Source of the DNA: Variibacter gotjawalensis
GTDB lineage: Bacteria; Pseudomonadota; Alphaproteobacteria; Rhizobiales; Xanthobacteraceae
Reading direction: 5' to 3'
DNA length: 64,000 nt
Assembly (NCBI RefSeq): GCF_002355335.1
Contig: NZ_AP014946.1
Coordinates: 558,001-622,000 of the forward strand
Each line of letters opens with the position of its first letter. The first letter of the stretch is position 1. A program made the position numbers and the translations under genes. Under the pieces are notes generated by a model. It searched no databases and was not told the origin of the DNA. It worked only from the letters and a program-made list of their open reading frames with translations. Of the stretch, positions 25,320-33,298 are shown in pieces.

Positions 25320-25344
25320 AAAAACCCCGGCGTAAAAGCCGGGG
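25320..25344 (-). terminator. Rho-independent terminator (minus strand)
   Basis: On the minus strand CCCCGGC-TTTTAC-GCCGGGG is followed by TTTTT (25320-25324). It lies 8 bases after the stop of the 85-residue basic protein and ends its transcript. Confidence 0.85.
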
Positions 25345-25352
25345 TGGGATCG

Positions 25353-25610
25353 TTAGCGTACGACCTTTTTCTTCACGATCGTTGTGCCGCCGCGATGCTT
25401 GATCACGGTTTTCGACCGGGTCGCGCCGTGGTGACGAGAATGGCGCCAGCCGCGGTGCATGTGCCTGCCGCGATCATGCCGGATCACCTTCTTCTTCACG
25501 ATTGTCGTCTGCGCGCTGACGTCACTCGCATCCGCAATCTGCGCCGAAGCTGGAGCGCTGAAGGTGAAGCCCAATGCGAGGGCTGCAGCAACGATGGCTA
25601 TTCTTTTCAT
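25353..25610 (-). CDS. Exported basic His/Lys-rich protein, 85 aa
   Basis: The product has a signal peptide (MKRIAIVAAALALGFTFSAP, cleavage after ASAQ). The mature part has two copies of a TTIVKKKV(I/V)R motif flanking an Arg/His-rich middle (RHDRGRHMHRGWRHSRHHG). It is a close analogue of the 69-residue protein at 23999, with possible metal or DNA/LPS binding. ATG 25610 is chosen as the start of the signal peptide; the open frame upstream has no export signal. A terminator follows at 25320-25344. Confidence 0.75.
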   Translation of the reverse strand: MKRIAIVAAALALGFTFSAPASAQIADASDVSAQTTIVKKKVIRHDRGRHMHRGWRHSRHHGATRSKTVIKHRGGTTIVKKKVVR

Positions 25611-25695
25611 TGTTTTGGCTTTCGTTGTGACGGTTGACGATGTCAGCAACTCGGCCACATCAGAAACGTTCCAGTGTACGCTGGATGCGCGGCAA

Positions 25696-26865
25696 CTAGC
25701 CCTCGCGCCCGATCGCGCGCGCGGCTTTAAGTTCCGCGATCCGCGCATCCGAAAAGCCCCACGCCTTCAGCGCTTCTTCCGTTTGCGCGCCGAACGCCGG
25801 CGGCGGGCTCTTGATGCTCGACGGCGTGCGGCTGAAGCGCGGCGAAGGCGCCGGCTGCACGATGCCATCGACAGTTGCGAACGCATCGCGCGCCTTGTTG
25901 TGCGGATGATCCGCTGCTTCACTGAAGCTGAGCACCGGCGCGAAGCAGATGTCCGTGCCTTCCATAATCGCGCACCATTCGTCGCGTGTCTTCTGCCGGA
26001 AGATCGCCGCGAACTTTTCGCGCATCATCGGCCATTGCGAGCGATCCATCTGCTTCGGCAACGTCTTGGGATCGAGCCCGAGCTTCGCGAGCAGCATCGC
26101 GTAGAACTTCTCCTCGATCGAACCGATCGATACAAACTTGCCGTCGAGCGTTTCGTAGACGCGGTAGAAATGCGCGCCGCCGTCGAGAATGTTGCTCTCG
26201 CGATCGTCCGACCAATGCCCGGCCGACTGCAGACCGAAACAACCGAGCGCGAGATAGGCCGAGCCTTCGCTCATCGCGACATCGACGACCTGACCTTTGC
26301 CGGAATTTTTCGCTTCGATGATCGCGGCGAGCAGACCCATCGCGAGGAACATCGCGCCGCCGCCCATATCGCCGACGACATTCAGCGGCGGCACCGGCTG
26401 CTTCGCGGTGCCGATCGCATGCAGCACACCCGAGATCGAGATGTAGTTGATGTCGTGACCCGCCGCCTGCGCAAGCGGCCCGTCCTGTCCCCATCCCGTC
26501 ATGCGCCCGTAAACGAGACGCGCGTTGCGCGCGAGACAAACGTCGGGACCGAGACCCAACCGCTCCATCACGCCCGGCCGCATCGGATCGATCACGGCAT
26601 CGGCCTGCGCGATAAGATCGAGCGCCGTCGCGATGCCATCTGGGTGTTTGAAGTCGATCGCGACCGATGGCCGCCCGCGCCGGCGGATGTCCGCCTTCTC
26701 GCCGGCGAATTCGAGACCGAGACCCGCCGACGCTTTGCGGTCGAGCCGCACGATGTCGGCGCCCATGTCGGCGAGAAGCGAGCAGCACAGAGGCGCGGGA
26801 CCGATGCCTGCGATCTCCACGATTTTAACGCCGCTCAGCGGCCCGCCTTGCTTTGCCGAAGTCAT
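25696..26865 (-). CDS. CaiB/BaiF family CoA transferase, alpha-methylacyl-CoA-racemase-like
   Basis: The 389-residue product is a family III CoA transferase fold: SGVKIVEIAGIGPAPLCCSL at the N terminus, ADMGADIVRLDRK, the loop VYGRMTGWGQDGPLAQAAGH and the catalytic Asp in HDINYISISG. GPAP and GHDINY are the pattern of alpha-methylacyl-CoA racemases, so it may invert or activate a 2-methyl or 2-hydroxy acid. It is the last gene of the minus-strand catabolic cluster, 62 bases after the enolase-superfamily gene. Confidence 0.88.
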   Translation of the reverse strand: MTSAKQGGPLSGVKIVEIAGIGPAPLCCSLLADMGADIVRLDRKASAGLGLEFAGEKADIRRRGRPSVAIDFKHPDGIATALDLIAQADAVIDPMRPGVMERLGLGPDVCLARNARLVYGRMTGWGQDGPLAQAAGHDINYISISGVLHAIGTAKQPVPPLNVVGDMGGGAMFLAMGLLAAIIEAKNSGKGQVVDVAMSEGSAYLALGCFGLQSAGHWSDDRESNILDGGAHFYRVYETLDGKFVSIGSIEEKFYAMLLAKLGLDPKTLPKQMDRSQWPMMREKFAAIFRQKTRDEWCAIMEGTDICFAPVLSFSEAADHPHNKARDAFATVDGIVQPAPSPRFSRTPSSIKSPPPAFGAQTEEALKAWGFSDARIAELKAARAIGREG

Positions 26866-26927
26866 GTCCGCCCTTTGCTCGCGTTAGGTCTTTTCTCGCC
26901 CTAACCCATCGCGCGCGGCGGCAAATG

Positions 26928-28067
26928 TCAAACGTAGCAAGGCCCATCGATCAGCGGATGCGCCGCGATGAACTTCTCGTCGATCTCGAGACCGAGGCCC
27001 GGGCCTTCGAGCGGCATCACGCAGCCGTTCTGATCGATGCGATACGGAATGCCGCCGACCTCATCGCGGAACGGATTATGTTTTGCGACATCGCCTTCGA
27101 AATATCCGGCATTGTCGACAGCCGCGAGCGCGTGGATCGTCACGGCCATATTGATGCCGGTCGCCGACGTATGCGGATTGAACGACAGCTTATAAGCCGA
27201 CGCCATCGCGGCGATGCGCATCGACTCGGTGAGGCCGCCGGTCTTCGACAAATCCGGCTGAACGAACCCGACCGCGCCTTCTTCGATCAGCCGCGTGAAT
27301 TCGAAGCGCGTGTAGTGGTTTTCGCCCGCCGCCAGCGGCACATTGCCGAGGCTCGCGCCCGCCGCATAGGAGCGATAGTCGTGCGCCGGGAACGGCTCTT
27401 CGAGCCAGCCGACATCGCACGCATCGTAAGCCGGCATCACACGCCGCACGTCCGCGACGCTATAGCCCGTATTGGCATCGACCAGAATATCGATCTCGTC
27501 GCCGAGCCTTTCGCGCACAGCTTCGACACGCGCGATATCGCGCTTCACGCTGTCGCCGACGCGCAGCTTCACGGCCCGATAACCCTGCGCGACATAGCCT
27601 GCGGCTTCTTCGGCGAGCGACTCCGGCGCCTGATAGCCGAGCGAGATGCCGCCCGCATAGGCGCGGATCGGCCGTGCTGCACCCGCCAGCAGACGATAAA
27701 TCGGCCACCCCGCAGCCTTGCCGCGAATATCCCACAGTGCGATATCGAGCCCCGAAAGCGCCATCGCGGCTGCCGCGCCCATGCCATGGCTCGCGAGCTG
27801 CATCTGATAGACGCGATTCCACACGCCGACCGCGTCGAACGCATCCATGCCGGCGACGAGTTCGCTGATCGTCGTGTCGATCAGGCGCGCGATCGCGCCC
27901 GGCGCGCGGCCGTGATGCGCCTCGCCCCAACCCGTGATCCCTTCGTCGGTCTCGACCTTCACGAGCACGGCGTCGCGCTTTACGGCGCGGCCGATGCCGA
28001 GGGTCACGTTCTGTCCTTGCGGCACGCGATAGGAGATCGGCACCGCCTTGATGCTACGGATTTTCAT
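26928..28067 (-). CDS. Enolase-superfamily sugar-acid dehydratase/racemase (second copy)
   Basis: The 379-residue product belongs to the mandelate racemase/muconate lactonizing group. It has an N-terminal capping domain (1-125) and a barrel with the acid-base motif AVKLRVG (KxR), metal ligands in VDANTGY, WLEEPF and AAGENHYTRF, and the catalytic His region NPHTSATG. The KxR rather than KxK motif hints at dehydration or racemization of a hydroxy acid, but the substrate is not predictable. It follows the dehydrogenase gene by 9 bases. Confidence 0.9.
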   Translation of the reverse strand: MKIRSIKAVPISYRVPQGQNVTLGIGRAVKRDAVLVKVETDEGITGWGEAHHGRAPGAIARLIDTTISELVAGMDAFDAVGVWNRVYQMQLASHGMGAAAAMALSGLDIALWDIRGKAAGWPIYRLLAGAARPIRAYAGGISLGYQAPESLAEEAAGYVAQGYRAVKLRVGDSVKRDIARVEAVRERLGDEIDILVDANTGYSVADVRRVMPAYDACDVGWLEEPFPAHDYRSYAAGASLGNVPLAAGENHYTRFEFTRLIEEGAVGFVQPDLSKTGGLTESMRIAAMASAYKLSFNPHTSATGINMAVTIHALAAVDNAGYFEGDVAKHNPFRDEVGGIPYRIDQNGCVMPLEGPGLGLEIDEKFIAAHPLIDGPCYV

Positions 28068-28076
28068 GGGCTGTCT

Positions 28077-29024
28077 TCAGTCGAGGATTTCGGGATTGAC
28101 GAGATTCTTCGGCCGCTCGCCCTTGAGGATGCGAAGCATCTCTTCGGCCGAACCGATGCCCATCAGGCGCACGCTGGTCGCCGTGAACGATGCCGCGTGT
28201 GGCGTCAGCAGAACATTCGCGGTCTGGAACAGCGGGTCTTCGGCCGGCAGCGGCTGCACATCGAAGACGTCGAGCGCGGCACCACCGATGCGGCGCTCAC
28301 GTAGCGCCGCAACCAACGCCGCCGTGTCGATCACGGGGCCGCGCGAGACGTTGACGATGATTGCAGTCGGCTTCATCAGCGCGATCATCTCGCGGCTGAC
28401 AAGTCCGCGCGTCTCGTCGGTCAGCGCGCACGTCACCGCAATCGCGTCGCTGCGGCGGAAAAGGTCTTCGAGCGAGACATTCTCAATGCCTTCGCGCGAT
28501 TTGTTGCTGCGCGATGCGCCGAGCACCGTCATGCCGAAGCCGTTGCGCGCGATATTCGCGACGCGGCTGCCGATCGCGCCGACGCCGATGATGCCGAGTG
28601 TCGAGCCTCCGAGCTCGCCAAAGCCGCTCGTCTCGGCACGGCCCGCATCCCACCCCTTGGCGCGGAATGCCGCGTCGGCCTTGTAGAGCCCGCGCCGTAG
28701 CTCGAACATTGCCGCGATCACATGCTCGGCGACGGCTTGCGTATTGCTGCCCGGCAGATTGGCGACCGCGATCTTCTTCTTCGTCGCTGCCGCCACGGGT
28801 ATGAAATCGAGCCCGACGCCGTGGCGCACCATGCCCTTCAACTTCGGCGCATGATCGACGATGTCGTCCGGCAGCTTTGCGCGCACGATAATGCCGTCGA
28901 CGTCTTGCGCGAGCTTGCGCAAGGTGTCGGCGCCGACATCCGGCGCGATCACGAGCTCATGCGCTGCGCGAAGCAGCCCCTCGCCTTCCGGATGCATGCC
29001 GTTGGTCAGGAGAATTTTTGCCAT
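28077..29024 (-). CDS. D-isomer-specific 2-hydroxyacid dehydrogenase
   Basis: The 315-residue product has the NAD-binding loop GIIGVGAIGSRVANIARNGF, the catalytic Arg in VNVSRGPVIDTAAL and the His in LLTPHAASFT. In the segment ALDVFDVQPLPAEDPLF a Gln stands where the catalytic Glu of the RExxH triad is usual (xEP). It probably interconverts a 2-keto and a 2-hydroxy acid in the pathway of the flanking sugar-acid enzymes. ATG 29024 overlaps the stop of the upstream gene (ATGA), so the two are coupled. Confidence 0.88.
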   Translation of the reverse strand: MAKILLTNGMHPEGEGLLRAAHELVIAPDVGADTLRKLAQDVDGIIVRAKLPDDIVDHAPKLKGMVRHGVGLDFIPVAAATKKKIAVANLPGSNTQAVAEHVIAAMFELRRGLYKADAAFRAKGWDAGRAETSGFGELGGSTLGIIGVGAIGSRVANIARNGFGMTVLGASRSNKSREGIENVSLEDLFRRSDAIAVTCALTDETRGLVSREMIALMKPTAIIVNVSRGPVIDTAALVAALRERRIGGAALDVFDVQPLPAEDPLFQTANVLLTPHAASFTATSVRLMGIGSAEEMLRILKGERPKNLVNPEILD

Positions 29025-30166
29025 CACGCCTTCCGATACTTCTCGATCACGGCGCGATCGACATCGATGCCGAGACCCGGCCCGTCTGGAATCTTGACGA
29101 TACCGTTCTTCTGGCGGATCGGGGTTTTGGCGAGGTGATCGCGGAACGGGTTTTCCTCTTGCTCGAATTCGAGCAGCGGCGGACGCGGGAAAAGCGACGG
29201 CGGCTGATCCGGAATCGCCGCGATGAAATGCAGCGTCGCGGCAAGACCGACTGCGGAACCCCACGCATGCGGCACGCATTCGACGCCGTGCGTGATCGCC
29301 ATGGCGGCGATCTTCTTACACTCCGAAATGCCACCGGCCGCGCAGACGTCCGGCTGCACGATATCCATCGCCTTGCGCACGATCTTGTCGCGGAAGCCCC
29401 AGCGCGTGAAATCGTTCTCGCCGCCAGCGACCGCCATATCGAGCGCGCGCGTGACTTCGATATAGCCGTCGATATCTTCGGGCGAGATCGGCTCCTCGAA
29501 CCAATCGATGTCGAGGTCTTCGAGCTTGCGGCCAAGACGGATCGCGTCCGGCACCGAGAAGCAGTGATTGGAATCGACCATGAGCCGCACATCCGGCCCA
29601 ATGGCCTTGCGCACGGCGGCGACACGTTCGTAATCGCGCTTCGCGGAGCCGAGACCGATCTTCATCTTGATCGCGCGGAAACCTTCCGAAACGAATTTCT
29701 GCGCTTCCTCGACCGCCTCTTCGGTAAGGCGATTCATGTCGATGAAATAGAGCCCCGTTGCGTAAGCCTGCACCTCGGTGCGGAACGCGCCGCCGATCAG
29801 CTTATGGATCGGCTTGCCGGTTTCCTTGCCGATGATGTCCCACAGTGCGATGTCGATGCCCGAAATGGCGGAGATCGCCATGCCGGTCATGCCGTAGTCC
29901 TTGATGCGATTGTAGAGGCTCTCCCAGATCACCTCGACGTCGAACGGGTCCATGCCGATGACGCGCGGGCCAAGCTGCGTATCGATGAAGCTCTTCGCGA
30001 CAGCGGACGGCCCATAGCACTCGCCCCAGCCGACGATCCCGTCTTCGGTCTCGATCTCGACGAGGCAAGTGCCTCGAACGCTGTAGAGCCAGCCGCGCGA
30101 CGACGTAAAAGGCTTCTGCACCGGCGCACTGACGACATGCGCCGTGATTTTCTTGATCTTGCTCAT
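29024..30166 (-). CDS. Enolase-superfamily sugar-acid dehydratase/racemase (first copy)
   Basis: The 380-residue mandelate racemase/muconate lactonizing family enzyme has an N-terminal cap, the KxK motif in AIKMKIG (residues 165-171), metal ligands in VDSNHCFSV, WFEEPI and AGGENDFTRWGF, and the His region CVPHAWGSA. The KxK motif with His is the racemase/acid-sugar dehydratase pattern. Only distantly related to the second copy. It is the second gene of the operon, 25 bases after the TctC gene. Confidence 0.9.
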   Translation of the reverse strand: MSKIKKITAHVVSAPVQKPFTSSRGWLYSVRGTCLVEIETEDGIVGWGECYGPSAVAKSFIDTQLGPRVIGMDPFDVEVIWESLYNRIKDYGMTGMAISAISGIDIALWDIIGKETGKPIHKLIGGAFRTEVQAYATGLYFIDMNRLTEEAVEEAQKFVSEGFRAIKMKIGLGSAKRDYERVAAVRKAIGPDVRLMVDSNHCFSVPDAIRLGRKLEDLDIDWFEEPISPEDIDGYIEVTRALDMAVAGGENDFTRWGFRDKIVRKAMDIVQPDVCAAGGISECKKIAAMAITHGVECVPHAWGSAVGLAATLHFIAAIPDQPPSLFPRPPLLEFEQEENPFRDHLAKTPIRQKNGIVKIPDGPGLGIDVDRAVIEKYRKA

Positions 30167-30191
30167 TTCGGATGTCTGCTTTCAACGCGAT

Positions 30192-31169
30192 TTAGTTCGA
30201 GGCTTCCTTCGGGAACACCTGTTCGGCAACGGCCTTCAGCGCTTTCGCGACCTTGCCGACTTCTTCGTCCAGCGCCTTGCCGGTGAGATCGTCGACGAGG
30301 AACGAGTTCTGATCCGAGAAGGTCTTGAAGCGTTGGTCCAACATCGCTTTGCGGAATGCGCCGATGATGCGCTCGCGGATCTCCGGCGGAAGGTTTGCGG
30401 GTCCGGCGAGGTACGCCATCTGCACGATCGGGCCGTACGGGAAAACGTCGATGCCCTTTTCCTTGAACGTCGGCACATCCGGGAACACGGCAAGGCGCTC
30501 GTTCGCGAACACGCCGAGCGGCTTGATCAGATTGTCCTGAATCTGCGCGATGGTCTCCGAGGGCTTCAGCACGCCGGCCTGGATGTGTCCGCCCGTGAGG
30601 TCGCCGACCACTTTCGCGCCGCCCGGATATGGAACGTTCGTGTATTCGACGCCGGCCGCTTTCGCCGTCATCGCCGCGAAGATGTGGTTGACGTTGTAAG
30701 TGCCGGGTGTGCCGATCGAGACCTTGCCGGGATTCTGCTTCATGTGGGCGATGAATTGCTCGATCGTCTGGTGCGGGCCCTTCGCGGGCACCAGCAGCAT
30801 CAGCGGATCGGTCGAAATGCGCGCGAGATGCGTGAAGTCTTCGTTCTTCAGCGGCGTCTTGCCCTGCGCGATGACGGCGAGCGTAGACGACGTACCCATG
30901 CCGATCGTGTAGCCGTCCGGCGCTGCCGCCGCGACACGGCGCATACCGACGGTCCCGGTCGCACCCGCGACGTTCTCGACGATGATCGAGATGCCCTGCT
31001 CTTTCAGCAGCGGCTGCAGAGCGCGCGCCATGATGTCGTTAGACCCGCCGGCGTTCCAGGGCACGATCAGCGTGACCTCGCGGTTCGGATAAGCTTGAGC
31101 AGAAGCGGATGTTGCACTGGCCGCCACAGCGGCCGCAGTCCCCAGCATAAGTTGTCGACGATCCAGCAT
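30192..31169 (-). CDS. TctC/Bug family periplasmic binding protein
   Basis: The 325-residue product has a leader with paired arginines (MLDRRQLMLGTAAAVAASAT, cleavage after ASAQ). The Bug fold is seen in YPNREVTLIVPWNAGGSNDI, GATGTVGMRRVAAAAPDGYT and IGTPGTYNVNHIFAA. Such proteins bind carboxylic acids for TctAB transporters or act as orphan sensors; no tctA or tctB lies nearby. It is the first gene of the operon, with the palindrome 31193-31206 just upstream, so it should be under the divergent GntR regulator. Confidence 0.9.
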   Translation of the reverse strand: MLDRRQLMLGTAAAVAASATSASAQAYPNREVTLIVPWNAGGSNDIMARALQPLLKEQGISIIVENVAGATGTVGMRRVAAAAPDGYTIGMGTSSTLAVIAQGKTPLKNEDFTHLARISTDPLMLLVPAKGPHQTIEQFIAHMKQNPGKVSIGTPGTYNVNHIFAAMTAKAAGVEYTNVPYPGGAKVVGDLTGGHIQAGVLKPSETIAQIQDNLIKPLGVFANERLAVFPDVPTFKEKGIDVFPYGPIVQMAYLAGPANLPPEIRERIIGAFRKAMLDQRFKTFSDQNSFLVDDLTGKALDEEVGKVAKALKAVAEQVFPKEASN

Positions 31170-31192
31170 GGCGCTTCCCTCATGTCTTGTTC

Positions 31193-31206
31193 TTTGTTAT
31201 AACAAA
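31193..31206. promoter_or_regulatory. Perfect palindrome in the divergent promoter region, GntR operator candidate
   Basis: TTTGTTA followed by TAACAAA is a perfect 14-bp palindrome, 24 bases upstream of the TctC gene start and 38 bases before the GntR gene start. Its place between divergent genes fits joint control by the adjacent regulator. Confidence 0.6.
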
Positions 31207-31244
31207 CAACGCAAGCGGCCATGTGTCAAGCCGCCGGAGACGCA

Positions 31245-31943
31245 ATGCGGTCGAGCGAAGCCACCCTGCGGAAGATCGAACGTGAGCCCCTGTGGGATCT
31301 CGCGCACGATCAGCTGCGCGGCGCGCTGCTCGCCGGCCGTTTCGAGCCGGGCCGCGTCCTCACCCTGCGCTATCTTGCTGAAATGTTTGGCACTTCGATC
31401 ACGCCAGTGCGCGATGCGGTGACACGATTGGTGGCGCAAGGGGTGTTGCAGCAAGGCGCCCGCAACGCTGCGGTCGTCCCTCGCCTGTCGTCCCGCGAGC
31501 TTCGCGATCTCACCATCGTGCGCTGCGAGCTTGAAGGCCGGGCGGCCCGTGAGGCCGCCGCCAAGGCAAGCGACAGCGCCATCGCGAGCCTCGAAAAGCA
31601 CCTCGCCAGCATGCGCCGCCTGATCGAGGCGCAGGATTGGCCGCGCTACCTCGACGAGCATCGCGGCTTTCACTTCGACCTTTACGCGTTGGCCGACATC
31701 CCGTTGCTCGGCGAGATGATCGAGAATCTCTGGCTCCGCTGCGGCCCGGCTTTGTCGTACGTCGTGCCGCACTACGTGCTGCTACTCAAAGGCACGGACC
31801 GGCACGCCGCCGCACTCACGGCCCTCCGCGCAAAAGACGCGGCCGGCGCCGAAGCCGCGATCGTCGCCGACATCGAGGAAGCCGCGCGCTATCTCGGCAC
31901 CCTCGCCGACCCATCCGGACATCTCTCACCACCGGCCGCCTAG
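31245..31943 (+). CDS. GntR family (FadR-type) transcriptional regulator
   Basis: The 232-residue product has an N-terminal winged helix (EPLWDLAHDQLRGALLAGRF, EPGRVLTLRYLAEMFGTSIT, PVRDAVTRLVAQGVL) and a C-terminal helical FCD ligand domain (ELRDLTIVRCELEGRAAREA; metal-type His in HRGFHFDLY). It probably represses the divergent sugar-acid operon and releases on binding a pathway acid. ATG 31245 is preferred over ATG 31221 because GGAGACGCA stands right before it. Confidence 0.88.
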   Translation: MRSSEATLRKIEREPLWDLAHDQLRGALLAGRFEPGRVLTLRYLAEMFGTSITPVRDAVTRLVAQGVLQQGARNAAVVPRLSSRELRDLTIVRCELEGRAAREAAAKASDSAIASLEKHLASMRRLIEAQDWPRYLDEHRGFHFDLYALADIPLLGEMIENLWLRCGPALSYVVPHYVLLLKGTDRHAAALTALRAKDAAGAEAAIVADIEEAARYLGTLADPSGHLSPPAA

Positions 31944-32044
31944 AGCCCAAGCGGCACGCGGCTTGCGATCAGCTCTGCATATTGTCTGACGACGTCTCTT
32001 TTCGAGACAAAGACCCGATTTCTCTAGCGATTCAATAGGCCGTC

Positions 32045-32695
32045 ATGACCCATATTATCGACTCGGTGTCCCTCATTTCCTCGATCGGCGCAGCCGGATT
32101 CGAACACGCACAGCGCCAGTTCGATGAGATCGACGCGAAATCCTATGATCGTCACTACGTCGTAGTCGAGGACGCGGACCTCGATCTCTTCAAGCCCTTC
32201 CATCGCGATCGCCGCGTCGTTCTTCCGCTCTCCGTGTTTCTTCCCGAGTGGCTGTCGGCCACGCCCGTTCTGCGCTGATACGATCGCTCCTATCACTGGT
32301 CGTCACGTTCCCTTCCGCTTAGCGATTGGCACCTTCGTCAGCTCGCCGTGCTGAAAGCTGCCGCGACATTGCCGGACCGGCGCTTCTGCTGGCTCGATGG
32401 TTATGATCGCGCGCCGTCGCGCGTTTGGACCGACAACGCATACGGTCTCCTCGGTCTGCCGTTAACCGAACGCGAAACCCCCGAATGGATGGCGGTCTGG
32501 GAGCGCGACAAGATCAACGCGATGCTGACGCACATCGAGCGTCTATCAGGCTGCGCTTGGGATAAGACGTTAGCGCGCATCCGCCACATTTCGGCGCACG
32601 ATCTGTACGCCACCTATATTCGGCACGAGACTGCACTCCGGCGCTCTCTAGCTTACGAAGCGAAAAATCGCGCCGCGTTCGCAGCTATAACGTAA
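32045..32695 (+). pseudogene. Hypothetical gene interrupted by an in-frame TGA
   Basis: ATG 32045 opens a frame that stops at TGA 32276-32278 after 77 residues. The same frame then stays open without a break to the stop at 32693-32695. Residues on both sides look like one protein: LPEWLSATPVLR, then YDRSYHWSSRSLPLSDWHLR, then CWLDGYDRAPSRVW and DKINAMLTHIERLSGCAWD. Full length would be about 216 residues. I do not recognise the family. Either the gene is broken by a single change (for example CGA to TGA) or the base is wrong. The second half alone could start at GTG 32348 but has no ribosome-binding site. Confidence 0.55.
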
Positions 32696-32776
32696 CGATA
32701 AGTCCGGTCAGATCGTAGTAAGGCTATCACGGCTTCGCCATCGCATTGCCGCAAGAGGCGTGTTACATCTCGGATC

Positions 32777-33211
32777 ATGGTCGCCCGCGCCACCATCGTT
32801 AAGTTTCTCGTCGCGTTCGCCGCACTTGTCGTGCTGGCGTTCCCGAACGATGCGCGCGCTCATGGCGGCCACGATCATGCGCCTCTGGTGCTGAAGTCGT
32901 CGGCGCCGGTTCATGCTCCGGCCTCGATCGTCAAGCGTTTGATGAATACCGACGCACTGATCGCCATAACGGCAGAGGTTGACGAAATCTATGCCGTCAG
33001 CGTCTCCGCCCGCGCGGACGACACGCACGACTGCGCGGAACGCGGTTGCGATAACCCATTCCAATACGGCTCGGTCGGCACGGCCCTCGCTGCGTCGTAT
33101 CCGCTCGTCCTCACCGATCATGCGCAAAGCGCGCTTGTGACGGCGCATATCGACGCGCCGGCCGGTATCCTGTCGGTCTACGACGGACCACCACCCAAAG
33201 TCCTTGCCTAA
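32777..33211 (+). CDS. Exported His-containing protein next to the metal efflux genes
   Basis: The 144-residue product has a signal peptide (FLVAFAALVVLAFPNDARA), a mature N terminus AHGGHDHAPLVLKSSAP with clustered His, and two cysteines (HDCAERGCDNPF) that could bind metal or form a disulfide. The start of the mature part resembles the HEGHD segments of the adaptor protein at 33299, so a shared metal-handling role in the periplasm is likely. It has no named family. It is 87 bases upstream of the adaptor gene. Confidence 0.75.
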   Translation: MVARATIVKFLVAFAALVVLAFPNDARAHGGHDHAPLVLKSSAPVHAPASIVKRLMNTDALIAITAEVDEIYAVSVSARADDTHDCAERGCDNPFQYGSVGTALAASYPLVLTDHAQSALVTAHIDAPAGILSVYDGPPPKVLA

Positions 33212-33298
33212 CTAAACGACTAAAGCGTCGCGTCTGACACGCATGCCGCAAGGCTGCGCCGCGCACGCACCTTCGGTTTACGGCTAAGGACTTCGGCA

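Noticed and set aside
32276-32278. Selenocysteine codon explaining the in-frame TGA
   Set aside because: No selenoprotein-like context (no CxxU or UxxC motif) and no hairpin that I recognise as a SECIS element just downstream; a nonsense change or base error is simpler.
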